From: Clostridium cavendishii DSM 21758
GTDB lineage: Bacteria > Bacillota > Clostridia > Clostridiales > Clostridiaceae
Assembly (NCBI RefSeq): GCF_900141845.1
Contig: NZ_FQZB01000015.1
Coordinates: 99,517 to 163,516, forward strand
Length of the DNA: 64,000 nucleotides
Direction of reading: 5' to 3'
A model generated the notes under the pieces. The model searched no databases. It saw only the letters and a program-made list of their open reading frames with translations, and had not been told where the DNA came from. This document shows, piece by piece, positions 7,982 through 16,260 of this stretch. The translations under genes were made by a program, and so were the position numbers. Position 1 is the first letter of the stretch. Every line of letters starts with the position of its first letter.

Positions 7982-8743
7982 TCATTTTCTTACAAGATTT
8001 TTTTTATAATCTTGAATAGATATGCCCATCTGTCTTTTGAATATTTTACATAAATGACTTGAATCTGATAAATTTAAGTTAACAGCTAAATCAGTTTCAG
8101 ATTTAACATCAAAAACTTCTTTTCTTATAACTCTCATTTTTGACTGAATATAATACTGATAAGGAGTCACACCCATTTCTTTTTTAAAGATCCGAATTAA
8201 ATGGAACTTTGATAAATAAAATGATTTTGCTAGAGTGTCTAAATCAAAGTTTTCTGTTGCATTCTTTTTTATATATTCGCAAATTGATAATACAGTTTCA
8301 TTTGGTTGATTTTTTTCTATCAAAGAGTTGTTAGTTATAGTATTATTAATTAATTTGAGAATGGAAGTCAAAAGTTGAATTTCATCATTATTTTCTCTAA
8401 AAGTATCACATAAAGTCAATATTTCATCATTAGATTGTAGTGTAAGAAAATATTTATTAAAATGAAGATTTTCTATTTGTTTTTTTAACTCATTTTTAAA
8501 ACATATAGTTATGTAATTATATTGGGAATTTGTAGTTATAGAGATCCCAGTATTGGATGGAAGAATAAAAAGCATAGGTTCCTTTAATAAACATTTGCTA
8601 TTATTTATAGTAAATAGTGCGGACCCTTTAGTAATAGCTCCGACACAAAAACACTCATGACTATGAAGAGGAAAACAGTGGCTACTTTCTCCATATAATA
8701 TTTCTACTGAACCTTTCTCATAAAATTTAATAATATTTTTCAT
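7982..8743 (-). CDS. AraC-family transcriptional regulator
   Basis: A 253-residue protein. The N-terminal cupin-like sensing domain is at about 1-140 (GESSHCFPLHSHECFCVGAITKGSA). The C-terminal double helix-turn-helix is at about 155-250 (FDLDTLAKSFYLSKFHLIRIFKKEMGVTPYQYY and LNLSDSSHLCKIFKRQMG, key residues only). GGAG precedes ATG 8743. It lies upstream of the DUF6506 gene on the same strand and is divergent from the MerR gene at 9079. The ligand is unknown. Confidence 0.9.
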   Translation of the reverse strand: MKNIIKFYEKGSVEILYGESSHCFPLHSHECFCVGAITKGSALFTINNSKCLLKEPMLFILPSNTGISITTNSQYNYITICFKNELKKQIENLHFNKYFLTLQSNDEILTLCDTFRENNDEIQLLTSILKLINNTITNNSLIEKNQPNETVLSICEYIKKNATENFDLDTLAKSFYLSKFHLIRIFKKEMGVTPYQYYIQSKMRVIRKEVFDVKSETDLAVNLNLSDSSHLCKIFKRQMGISIQDYKKNLVRK

Positions 8744-9078
8744 ACTATATTTCTCCTAATTTAAAATGGTGTACATTACAATAATAGAAAAATATAAAAA
8801 ATAATACAATACATAATTAATAATGTAAATATATAAAGTAGGATTTATTAATACTAGAATTTCTAGGTTTAATTACAATAAAAAACATTTGGCATATATG
8901 TACATAAAGTTAATAATTTTAGTTATTGGTGATACTTAGTTAATGTTATTTATATATGCTGAAATAGTATTCCGAAATAATAAAAGATTAGATGATTAAT
9001 AGGAAAAGAATCCTAGGTGTATTATAATAATACATATTTAAGAAATTTATATTTGTAATTTATTCTGGAGGTATATTA
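8744..9078. other. AT-rich divergent intergenic region
   Basis: 335 bp between divergent AraC and MerR genes. It holds a small AGGA-AAAGAA-TCCT hairpin (9001-9014) and a TATAAT (9023-9028) that may serve the MerR gene. No ORF, RNA or clear operator was seen. Confidence 0.4.
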
Positions 9079-9897
9079 GTGTTTAAAATTGGGGAGTTTT
9101 CAAAGTTAACTCAAGTGTCTATTAGAATGTTAAGATATTATGATGAGATTGGATTATTAAAACCAGCAAAAGTTGACTTATTTACAGGATATAGAATGTA
9201 TTCTGCAGAACAGATACCAATATTACAAAAAATTATTTTATTAAGAGATACTAAATTCACTACGGTAGAAATAAAAGATATAATACAAAGATGTAATGAG
9301 GTAAGCATATTAGACGAATTAAAAGAAAAGAAAATACAGATTAATAATGAAATAGCTAAAGAAAAACAACGGATAGATAAGATAGATAGTGCAATAAAAG
9401 AAATTGAAGAGGAAAAATTCAAAATACATTGTAATATAAACTTTAAAAAGGTAGATAGTACTTTAATTCTATCTACAAGAGATATAATACCAACATATTT
9501 TCATGAAGGAATTTTGTGGGAGAGGTTATGTGATTTTATTAGAAGAGAAAACATTTCTATAAAGCAGGATATGTATGATAATATTGCTTTATATCATGAT
9601 ATAGAGCATAAGGATGAAAATGTGGATGTTGAAGTTGGAGTGGTTGTGAATAAAATCGGAGAAAATAAGGACGGATTTATATATAGAGAAGTTGAACCTG
9701 TTACTAAGATTGCTTATGCAATGGTATATGGTCCTTATAATAATTTAGCAAGAGCATATGAAGATTTAGCATATTGGATTGAAAGTCATAATGAGCATAT
9801 GGCGAATAAACCTTCTAGGCAGATATGTCATATATCTGGTGAGGATGTAGATGATCCAGAAGAATATCTTACTGAAATACAAATTCCATTAGAATAA
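9079..9897 (+). CDS. MerR-family regulator with GyrI-like effector domain
   Basis: A 272-residue protein. It has a MerR HTH at 1-70 (IGEFSKLTQVSIRMLRYYDEIGLLKP, then GYRMYSAEQI), a coiled coil at 75-115 and a GyrI/BmrR-type ligand-binding fold at about 120-272 (TKIAYAMVYGPYNNLARAYEDL, ending YLTEIQIPLE). Relatives sense hydrophobic drugs. GTG 9079 follows GGAGGT. The promoter just downstream (9903-9933) has a palindrome in a 19-bp spacer, so this protein probably activates the TrmO-like gene at 9965. Confidence 0.9.
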   Translation: MFKIGEFSKLTQVSIRMLRYYDEIGLLKPAKVDLFTGYRMYSAEQIPILQKIILLRDTKFTTVEIKDIIQRCNEVSILDELKEKKIQINNEIAKEKQRIDKIDSAIKEIEEEKFKIHCNINFKKVDSTLILSTRDIIPTYFHEGILWERLCDFIRRENISIKQDMYDNIALYHDIEHKDENVDVEVGVVVNKIGENKDGFIYREVEPVTKIAYAMVYGPYNNLARAYEDLAYWIESHNEHMANKPSRQICHISGEDVDDPEEYLTEIQIPLE

Positions 9898-9902
9898 TTA
9901 TA

Positions 9903-9933
9903 TTGACTCTCACATCATGTGAGGGTCTATTAT
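9903..9933 (+). promoter_or_regulatory. MerR-regulated promoter of trmO-like gene
   Basis: TTGACT (9903-9908), a 19-bp spacer, then TATTAT (9928-9933). The spacer is filled by the palindrome CTCACATCATGTGAG. This is the textbook form of a MerR-family target promoter. It lies 6 bp after the MerR gene stop. Confidence 0.85.
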
Positions 9934-9964
9934 CTATTTATAATATAAATAGGAGGTATTCATT

Positions 9965-10432
9965 ATGGAATTAAAAGAAATTGGTAAAATCAAAACTGAA
10001 GAAGAAAATATGTTTATTCAAATTAATAAGGAGTATATAAAAGGCTTGCAAGGATTAGAAGGCTTTAGTCATATTGATGTACTATGGTGGTTTGATAAAT
10101 GTGATAATAGTAATAGTAGAAGTGTTTTAGAAGTTAAGAAGCCATATAAGAATTCACCTGAAAAGTTAGGGGTTTTTTCAACTAGATCTCCTGAAAGACC
10201 TAATCCAATAGCGTTGTCTGTCACTCAGGTAACACATATCGATTATGAAAAAGGGATAATTTATATTACTTATATTGATGCAATGAATGATAGTAGTATT
10301 TTAGACTTGAAACCTTATACTCCAAGCTTAGACAAAGTAGAGAAACCTTATGTTCCACAATGGTGTAGTCATTGGCCTTTGTGTTATGAAAAGTCTGGAG
10401 ATTTTGATTGGCAAAATGAGTTTTTATTTTAA
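9965..10432 (+). CDS. TrmO/TsaA-family SAM-dependent methyltransferase
   Basis: A 155-residue protein with the TrmO beta-barrel domain over its whole length. Motifs seen are GLEGFSHIDVLWWF, GVFSTRSPERPNPIALSV (SAM-binding region) and DLKPYTPSLD. TrmO N6-methylates t6A37 in tRNA; this short form lacks the C-terminal part of E. coli TrmO (about 235 residues). AGGAGG precedes ATG 9965. It sits alone behind a MerR-type promoter, which suggests an inducible stress or drug role rather than constitutive tRNA modification. Confidence 0.8.
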   Translation: MELKEIGKIKTEEENMFIQINKEYIKGLQGLEGFSHIDVLWWFDKCDNSNSRSVLEVKKPYKNSPEKLGVFSTRSPERPNPIALSVTQVTHIDYEKGIIYITYIDAMNDSSILDLKPYTPSLDKVEKPYVPQWCSHWPLCYEKSGDFDWQNEFLF

Positions 10433-10486
10433 TAAAGATTAAATATATTATATAAATTTATTTTTGTAAAATATTCAATAAGAATG

Positions 10487-10518
10487 AGGAGTACGAGAAA
10501 TCAATACTCCTTATTTTT
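10487..10518 (+). terminator. Terminator after trmO-like gene
   Basis: AGGAGTA (10487-10493) pairs with TACTCCT (10505-10511), followed by TATTTTT. The remaining bases to 10690 show no gene beyond a seven-codon frame with a good ribosome-binding site at about 10595. Confidence 0.75.
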
Positions 10519-10690
10519 AAAATTTTATAATATAAATATCACACTTTATATAAAGGCAACATATATTCTTAGCACAGGGAAGGAGTGAAAAAATATTGGA
10601 AAACTATTTAGAATATTAATTTACAATATTTATTACTTAAGAATATTTAAGTATGCTGATAATTTATTTTATAGGTGCCTTTTATATAAC

Positions 10691-12040
10691 TTAAATCAAA
10701 TCATCTAAACCATTAACGGTAGCTTGTTCATCTTCATCAATAGGAATGATTATACATTTTTGACCGTCAATTATTTGAGATTTTATTTTAGGTATCTTTT
10801 CAGGCTTCACTTGAAGTATAACATCATAATTAGGAGTAAGGTTATTACCATCCTCATTAATAGTTTGAGACTCTTCAAGGTTATGTTCTAAAGTGTCAGT
10901 TAAAATCATATTATCATTATTAGTTTCTGTAGAAAATTGAGCTTCATTATCCACAGCAGTCTCTTGTTTAACTTCCTCAAGCCTAGCTTGAAGTACTTGT
11001 ACTTGTTTCTCAAGTTGTTCTTCCCTTCTTCTTTGGGCGTTTGCCTTAAGTGCTTTGGAATCAATTAAATGTTCTGCTAAAGGTATATCCTCACCAAAAC
11101 TTTCTACATAAGATTTTTCAATTTTAGTAGTAGCTTCTTCAGGAACACCACTTTCTACTAAAAGATTTTGTATATCTTTTTGTGTTAAGGTTATAGGTTC
11201 ACTATCTGGATCATCATATATTTCGTTATATTCATCTATCATTGTATTAAGGTTTTCTTGCACTTCCATGAAAATTTTCTCAGCTTTTTCTTCATCAGCA
11301 CTAATAGAATCTTTGATAATTGATTGGAAGGTTTCCTTTTGGATAGTGGCAGTTTGTTTTGCAGAGCAACCTAAAGCAGCTTCCATTAATTCAGGATGAG
11401 GATCTTTTGCATTTTTAGTGTAATACATAACTGAGTTAACATCCGAACTACGGTTAATAAAAGCAGGGAATACAAAGCCAAGAGTTGGGGTTTCTACTAC
11501 CCAATCTCTAATACGGGCCTTTATTTTCTGTTCTTCTTCGAAGTATCTAAGTCCAGGATCTGAAAGGGAAACAGGACATATTGCACACAGAATATATTCA
11601 TATACTTCTTCAGATTCATCTATCTTAGCGTTATCAGTAGTCTTAGTAATAACATCATAAGCATCATGAAAAACTAGTATTAAAAAATTACCAGTATAGT
11701 CATAACTATTTATAATGGATTCGTAAAAATCTTCAAGCAGATTATCATCCTTTAGTTGGCTCTTTTTTAGCTGCATAAGAGAAATCTGTTTTTCATTTTC
11801 AAGATTTTCATTAAGTGGAAAGTTAAGTTCTAAAATATTATTACCAATAGTTCCAGATAGGATTTTTTTAGCAATTTCTAAGTACTTAAAGTACTCATCT
11901 TCATCTAAGTTTAAAAAGGTTTCTCTAAAAGTTAAAATAATATTTTTTTCACCATTAACATAGCAACCACACATTTTAGTGAAGGTGCAATGATCTTTCT
12001 TAAAACGTTTTTTTAACTCAAGTATATCTTTTTTTCTCAT
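10691..12040 (-). CDS. DUF4317 family protein
   Basis: A 449-residue soluble protein, starting MRKKDILELKKRFKKDHCTFTKMCGCYVNG, typical of DUF4317, a family common in Firmicutes with no known function. The region at about 355-375 is coiled coil (RRREEQLEKQVQVLQARLEE). The C-terminal 60 residues are acidic and low-complexity and end with a short conserved block (KCIIIPIDEDEQ). I chose ATG 12040 over the upstream ATG at 12079 because GGGGGT (12047-12052) sits just before it and the extension is not family-like. It is monocistronic. Confidence 0.8.
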   Translation of the reverse strand: MRKKDILELKKRFKKDHCTFTKMCGCYVNGEKNIILTFRETFLNLDEDEYFKYLEIAKKILSGTIGNNILELNFPLNENLENEKQISLMQLKKSQLKDDNLLEDFYESIINSYDYTGNFLILVFHDAYDVITKTTDNAKIDESEEVYEYILCAICPVSLSDPGLRYFEEEQKIKARIRDWVVETPTLGFVFPAFINRSSDVNSVMYYTKNAKDPHPELMEAALGCSAKQTATIQKETFQSIIKDSISADEEKAEKIFMEVQENLNTMIDEYNEIYDDPDSEPITLTQKDIQNLLVESGVPEEATTKIEKSYVESFGEDIPLAEHLIDSKALKANAQRRREEQLEKQVQVLQARLEEVKQETAVDNEAQFSTETNNDNMILTDTLEHNLEESQTINEDGNNLTPNYDVILQVKPEKIPKIKSQIIDGQKCIIIPIDEDEQATVNGLDDLI

Positions 12041-12256
12041 ATATAAACCCCCATCTAGTTTTTTCAATTTTATAGACATTAATTAATACATTATTAAGTA
12101 TAATATTTTTTTTATATTAATTAAAGATTTTATTAAGTAAATTTAAATTAGATTATGTGTTTATATATTCTTTAGAAAGTCATATTTTAACTGCAGTATA
12201 ATATTTGTTATAATATAGAGAGATTATAGAATATAATAGATGAGGAACGAAAAGAT

Positions 12257-13033
12257 ATGACAATGGAATTAGAAAGATACTATAATAAGTTTTGTGAGGA
12301 CAAAAGGTTAATAAGAAAATATGGACAAGTTGAGTACATAACTTCTATGAAATACATTCATGAGTATTTAGATAATAATGAGAATGCAAAAATCTTAGAT
12401 GTTGGTGCAGGGACTGGAAGATATTCTGTGCAATTAGCAAATGAAGGATATGATGTTACTGCAATTGAACTTGTGAAGCATAATTTAGGTGTTTTAAGGT
12501 CAAAAGGAAGTACAGTAAAAGCAATGCATGGAACAGCGTTAGATTTATCAAGATTTTCAGATAATACTTTTGATATGACATTGGTGTTTGGACCAATGTA
12601 TCATTTATATAAATTTGAGGATAAAGTAAAAGCGCTACAAGAGGCGAAAAGAGTAACGAAGGTTGGCGGTTTTATATTAGTAGCATATTGTATGAATGAA
12701 TATAGTGTATTAACATATGGATTTAAGGAAAATAATATTCGTGCATCTATTGATAATGGTAAACTTGATGATGAATTTCATATTATATCAGAACCTAAGG
12801 ATCTATATGATTATGTAAGGACTGAGGATATTAATAAGTTGAATGATGAAGTTGGTATTCAAAGAATAAAATTAATTGCGGCAGATGGACCAGCCAATTA
12901 TATGAGACCTGTTTTAAATGCTATGGATGATGATACGTTTCAACTATTTCTTGACTATCATTTTGCAACATGCGAAAGAGCAGACTTGTTGGGAGCAAGT
13001 GGACATACATTAGATATTTTAAGAAAAGAATAA
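12257..13033 (+). CDS. Class I SAM-dependent methyltransferase
   Basis: A 258-residue protein with a Rossmann methyltransferase fold. Motif I is ILDVGAGTGRYSVQLA (about 46-61), followed by VTAIELV, FDMTLVFGPMYHL and a VGGFILVAY strand. The substrate is not identifiable from sequence. It is related to small-molecule methyltransferases (ubiE/bioC-like). ATG 12257 follows GAGGAACG. A TATAAT-like box lies near 12200 and a strong terminator follows at 13141. It is a standalone gene. Confidence 0.85.
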   Translation: MTMELERYYNKFCEDKRLIRKYGQVEYITSMKYIHEYLDNNENAKILDVGAGTGRYSVQLANEGYDVTAIELVKHNLGVLRSKGSTVKAMHGTALDLSRFSDNTFDMTLVFGPMYHLYKFEDKVKALQEAKRVTKVGGFILVAYCMNEYSVLTYGFKENNIRASIDNGKLDDEFHIISEPKDLYDYVRTEDINKLNDEVGIQRIKLIAADGPANYMRPVLNAMDDDTFQLFLDYHFATCERADLLGASGHTLDILRKE

Positions 13034-13140
13034 AGAAAAACATAATAAAAATTTATAATGATTATAGGAAAAGATTTTAGTAAATGGATTATTGCCTAGT
13101 GCTTATTCTTATAAATTTGCTAAAGTATTAGTAAAAGAAG

Positions 13141-13185
13141 AAGACCTCAAAAGGAGTTCCAATTATTTTTGAGGTCTTTTTTTAT
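13141..13185 (+). terminator. Strong terminator after methyltransferase
   Basis: AAGACCTCAAAA (13141-13152) and TTTTGAGGTCTT (13167-13178) form a 12-bp stem followed by a T-run. Confidence 0.9.
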
Positions 13186-13260
13186 ATATAATATTTTTTA
13201 ATTATATAATTTAATAAAATTTATTATTAATAGGAAATATTTATAAAGAATTATATAATT

Positions 13261-13839
13261 TTATAGTTCAGCTATGACTCTAGATGTAAGACCTGTTGTA
13301 CCCTTTATATTAAGAGGAAAAGTATACATAGTAAAAGAGTTATCCTTAGCATTTGACCATAATAGATCAAGATTATTTATGTTTTCAACAATAAAAACAT
13401 TTCTATCTGCGCAATACTGATCAACATATCTGTGTTTGGAACCTTTTTTAATTCCAGGTGAATCTATTCCTATTAAACTGACTTTTTTATCTATTAAATA
13501 ATCAATTAGTTCTATTGAAAGTTCTGGATGATTGTTTAAGTATTCGGTTGTTCCATAACCTTTCTCTTTTAAGTAGCCAGTATAAAAAATAATAAAGTGA
13601 TTTTCTTTAATCTCGTTTAGATTAATATCATTTAACGAAATTTCACTATTTCTTATGTGAGATACATTGAATATTTTTCCACTCCTATTTATATAATCAA
13701 GAGGGAAATTTTTATCCATAATATCAAAATGGGTTCCTATATGACCTAAAGCTCCAAAAGCTTTGTCCTCATTTATTGCTTTCTTAAGACTTGAAGAAAG
13801 TATTTCCTTACTAATTTCTAATGTTAAATCAATTTTCAT
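13261..13839 (-). CDS. Cyclase-family protein (kynurenine-formamidase-like)
   Basis: A 192-residue metal-dependent hydrolase-type protein of the putative cyclase family. Evidence is the metal-site segment GHIGTHFD, the LIGIDSPG segment and the C-terminal FPLNIKGTTGLTSRVIAEL. Relatives hydrolyse formamides such as N-formylkynurenine. The ATG at 13839 (minus) is preferred over 13866 because GGAGG lies just before it and the longer form would run through an operator. It is divergent from a MarR gene with three operator-like palindromes between. Confidence 0.82.
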   Translation of the reverse strand: MKIDLTLEISKEILSSSLKKAINEDKAFGALGHIGTHFDIMDKNFPLDYINRSGKIFNVSHIRNSEISLNDINLNEIKENHFIIFYTGYLKEKGYGTTEYLNNHPELSIELIDYLIDKKVSLIGIDSPGIKKGSKHRYVDQYCADRNVFIVENINNLDLLWSNAKDNSFTMYTFPLNIKGTTGLTSRVIAEL

Positions 13840-13867
13840 TTTTAAAACCTCCATTAAATTTATCATG

Positions 13868-13980
13868 GTTTCCTAGGAAACTATACAAATAATATCATAG
13901 AATGGTTTCCTTGTAAACTAAAATGATGATATTGAATAAAAATTTTTTTAAACTATAATATATATTGTTAACTAAGAAAC
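13868..13980. promoter_or_regulatory. Three MarR-type operators
   Basis: GTTTCCTAGGAAAC (13868-13881, perfect), GTTTCCTTGTAAAC (13905-13918) and GTTAACTAAGAAAC (13967-13980) are 14-bp sites of one consensus, lying between the cyclase and MarR genes. The first two flank the likely cyclase promoter and the last is just before the MarR ribosome-binding site, as expected for autorepression. Confidence 0.8.
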
Positions 13981-13998
13981 TAAAAGGGAGGTAGATTT

Positions 13999-14523
13999 AT
14001 GACAATGGATTATAAAGTTGATAACTCAGAAGAATTGTTTGAAAAAGTTATTTCTTTTATAAATCATGTAACTGATTCAGAGAAAAATAAAGAGAGTAAT
14101 TTAATTCAAGCAATTTTAAATATAAAAGAGGATGAAGAAGAAGTTAAAAAGGAATTTAATAAAATATCAAAAGATGATATAAGGGACATATCATTATCAG
14201 AGTTTCATGTTATTGAGTGTATAGGTAAAAATAATATGCCTAATAATATATTTATAGCAAGAGAGCTTGATATGACTAAAGGTGGTATATCAAAAATAAA
14301 TTCCAAGCTTCTTACTAAGGAAATTATTAAAGCAAAGAGGGTAGAAAATAATAAAAAAGAAATTTATTATAGCTTAACAGACAAAGGTATAGCATTGTTT
14401 AAATTACATGAATATTTTCACAAAAAAGAACGTCAAAAGTTAATTGAAATTTTTAATACGTATAAAGAAGAAGAAGTGACTGCTATTTTCAAATTTATAG
14501 ATGATTTAAAAAAGGTTATATAG
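13999..14523 (+). CDS. MarR-family transcriptional regulator
   Basis: A 174-residue protein with a winged HTH at about 70-140 (LSEFHVIECIGKN, IARELDMTKGGISKINSKLLTKEIIKAKR, KKEIYYSLTDKG; key residues). An acidic 55-residue N-terminal helical extension is longer than in most MarR proteins. ATG 13999 follows GGGAGGT. Three matching palindromes in the divergent region indicate that it represses itself and the cyclase gene. The ligand is unknown; it may be the cyclase substrate. Confidence 0.88.
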   Translation: MTMDYKVDNSEELFEKVISFINHVTDSEKNKESNLIQAILNIKEDEEEVKKEFNKISKDDIRDISLSEFHVIECIGKNNMPNNIFIARELDMTKGGISKINSKLLTKEIIKAKRVENNKKEIYYSLTDKGIALFKLHEYFHKKERQKLIEIFNTYKEEEVTAIFKFIDDLKKVI

Positions 14524-14890
14524 AAAATAGATTCTAGATATTGTAGAAAATGAGGAAAACTTTAGTGATAGATTTAAAGGAATAATTATTGAACCCAACA
14601 AAGGAAATAAATCTAGAGCATTAAAAATATCACAGGTGATGAAATTTCGATTTCAAATTTAGCACACTAAGGAGAAAAATAAAATTAAAAAATTAAAGAG
14701 AAAGGAAAGTTATATGAGTATATATAAGACTGATTACTTAAAGAGTGTTTCAAGCTTCTAGCAAAAACTGCGGTAGATAAGACTGTTTTGTTAGAAGCTA
14801 TTTAATGAATTAGAAAATTTAATAGAATGGGGTTGTGCAGTTTTTGCTTCATTATTTACGTTGATTATATAGTAGATAGGAGCAAATAAT
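14524..14890 (+). pseudogene. Degenerate coding remnants
   Basis: No intact gene, but broken protein-like stretches. A frame at about 14549-14662 reads ENFSDRFKGIIIEPNKGNKS... A second begins MSIYKTDYLKSVSSF at about 14715. In the next frame, LKECFKLLAKTAVDKTVLLE (about 14738) continues after another shift as NELENLIEWG. Two or more frameshifts and stops interrupt them. I do not recognise the parent genes. Confidence 0.4.
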
Positions 14891-15166
14891 ATGAAATATA
14901 AGAAAGCACAAGATATATTACCACAAGATTTAGTAAATAGACTTCAGGATTTTGCTGATGGAGTATATTTATATATACCTAGGAAAGAGGGGAATAAGAA
15001 ATCTTGGGGAGAAGATAGTGGTACTAAAAACCTTTTATATGAAAGAAACGAAAGAATTTACCAGGATTTTAAAAATGGGTTAACGATAAAACAATTAGCT
15101 CATAAATATTATTTAGTTGATAATAGCATAAGAAGAATAATAAAAGAATATACAAGAAATATATAA
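14891..15166 (+). CDS. CD3324-family HTH protein
   Basis: A 91-residue protein. MKYKKAQDILPQDLVNRLQDF, YIPRKEGNKKSWGEDSGTK and the HTH-like TIKQLAHKYYLVDNSIRRIIKEY match the small CD3324 family (Mor-like fold) that recurs in clostridia. Binding DNA is likely from the helix-turn-helix. No target is evident. AGGAG precedes ATG 14891. A strong terminator follows. Confidence 0.8.
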   Translation: MKYKKAQDILPQDLVNRLQDFADGVYLYIPRKEGNKKSWGEDSGTKNLLYERNERIYQDFKNGLTIKQLAHKYYLVDNSIRRIIKEYTRNI

Positions 15167-15175
15167 TTTAAAGGG

Positions 15176-15211
15176 AAAAGATATTTGTTTTAATGCAAAT
15201 ATCTTTTTTAT
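15176..15211 (+). terminator. Terminator after CD3324-family gene
   Basis: AAAAGATATTTG (15176-15187) pairs with CAAATATCTTTT (15196-15207), with a T-tract. Confidence 0.85.
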
Positions 15212-15310
15212 ATTAAACATAAATAGTACAGGTTTATTTGTGAGTTATGTATAGATGTATAGATAATGATAAAATTTATATATAGCAAATTATATAAGGA
15301 GGTCTAGTTA

Positions 15311-16048
15311 ATGAGAACAAATAAATATGATGATAAAGATTTTTTTGATGAATATAAGAAGATGAATCGTTCAGTAAATGGTCTTAAAGGTGCTGGAGAG
15401 TGGCAAATGTTTAGGAAAATGATTCCAGAATTAGAAGATAAAAAAGTTCTAGATTTAGGATGCGGATTTGGATGGCATTGTAAGTATTGTATTGAAAATA
15501 AAGCTAAATTAGTTGTAGGAGTTGACTCATCAGAAAGAATGCTAGAAGAGGCCAAGAAAACTAATACAGATGTATCAATAGATTATATAAAAAGTGAAAT
15601 AGAACACATAGAGTTTCCAAGAAATTATTTTGATGTTGTAATAAGTTCGTTGGTGTTTCATTATATAGAAAACTTTAATGACATTTGTAAAAAGGTATAT
15701 GAATGTATGGTGCCAGGTGGAGATTTTATATTTTCTGTAGAACATCCTATATTTACAGCTTATGGAAATCAAGAGTGGTATTGCGACGAATTAGGAAATA
15801 GGGTACATTGGCCAGTAGATAGATACTTTGATGAGGGGATTCGTAAGGCTAATTTTTTAGGAAAAGAGGTAATTAAATATCATAAAACACTAACTACATA
15901 TATTAATACTTTGCTAAATTGTGGCTTCAAGGTAAAAGAGGTTATTGAACCAAAGCCACCAGAAGAAATGCTAAGAGATGATAGAGATATGCAAGATGAG
16001 TTACGTAGGCCTATGATGTTACTAATATCAGCGAGAAAAGATAAGTAA
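15311..16048 (+). CDS. Class I SAM-dependent methyltransferase
   Basis: A 245-residue methyltransferase. Motif I is VLDLGCGFGWHCKY (about 47-60), followed by VVGVDSSERML, FDVVISSLVFHYI and MVPGGDFIFSVEHP. The C-terminal EPKPPEEMLRDDRDM block resembles a clostridial family of unspecified small-molecule methyltransferases. AGGAGG precedes ATG 15311. It is a single gene. The methyl acceptor is unknown. Confidence 0.87.
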   Translation: MRTNKYDDKDFFDEYKKMNRSVNGLKGAGEWQMFRKMIPELEDKKVLDLGCGFGWHCKYCIENKAKLVVGVDSSERMLEEAKKTNTDVSIDYIKSEIEHIEFPRNYFDVVISSLVFHYIENFNDICKKVYECMVPGGDFIFSVEHPIFTAYGNQEWYCDELGNRVHWPVDRYFDEGIRKANFLGKEVIKYHKTLTTYINTLLNCGFKVKEVIEPKPPEEMLRDDRDMQDELRRPMMLLISARKDK

Positions 16049-16260
16049 GTTCAAGTTATGTGGATGTTGAAGTACTATGTTTAAGTATTAATAGCCAAAA
16101 AGATAAATAATTAAATCTCTAAGTAGAGAAAAAAAGTGGCAGATGGGATTTACAATGTAGCATGTATTATTTAATAAGAATATGCTTAAAATAAATTTAA
16201 TGTATAATAAAAAAGTGCAATATGTATTAAAAGTAGTAAGAGGATATTTGGGGAGGGGTT

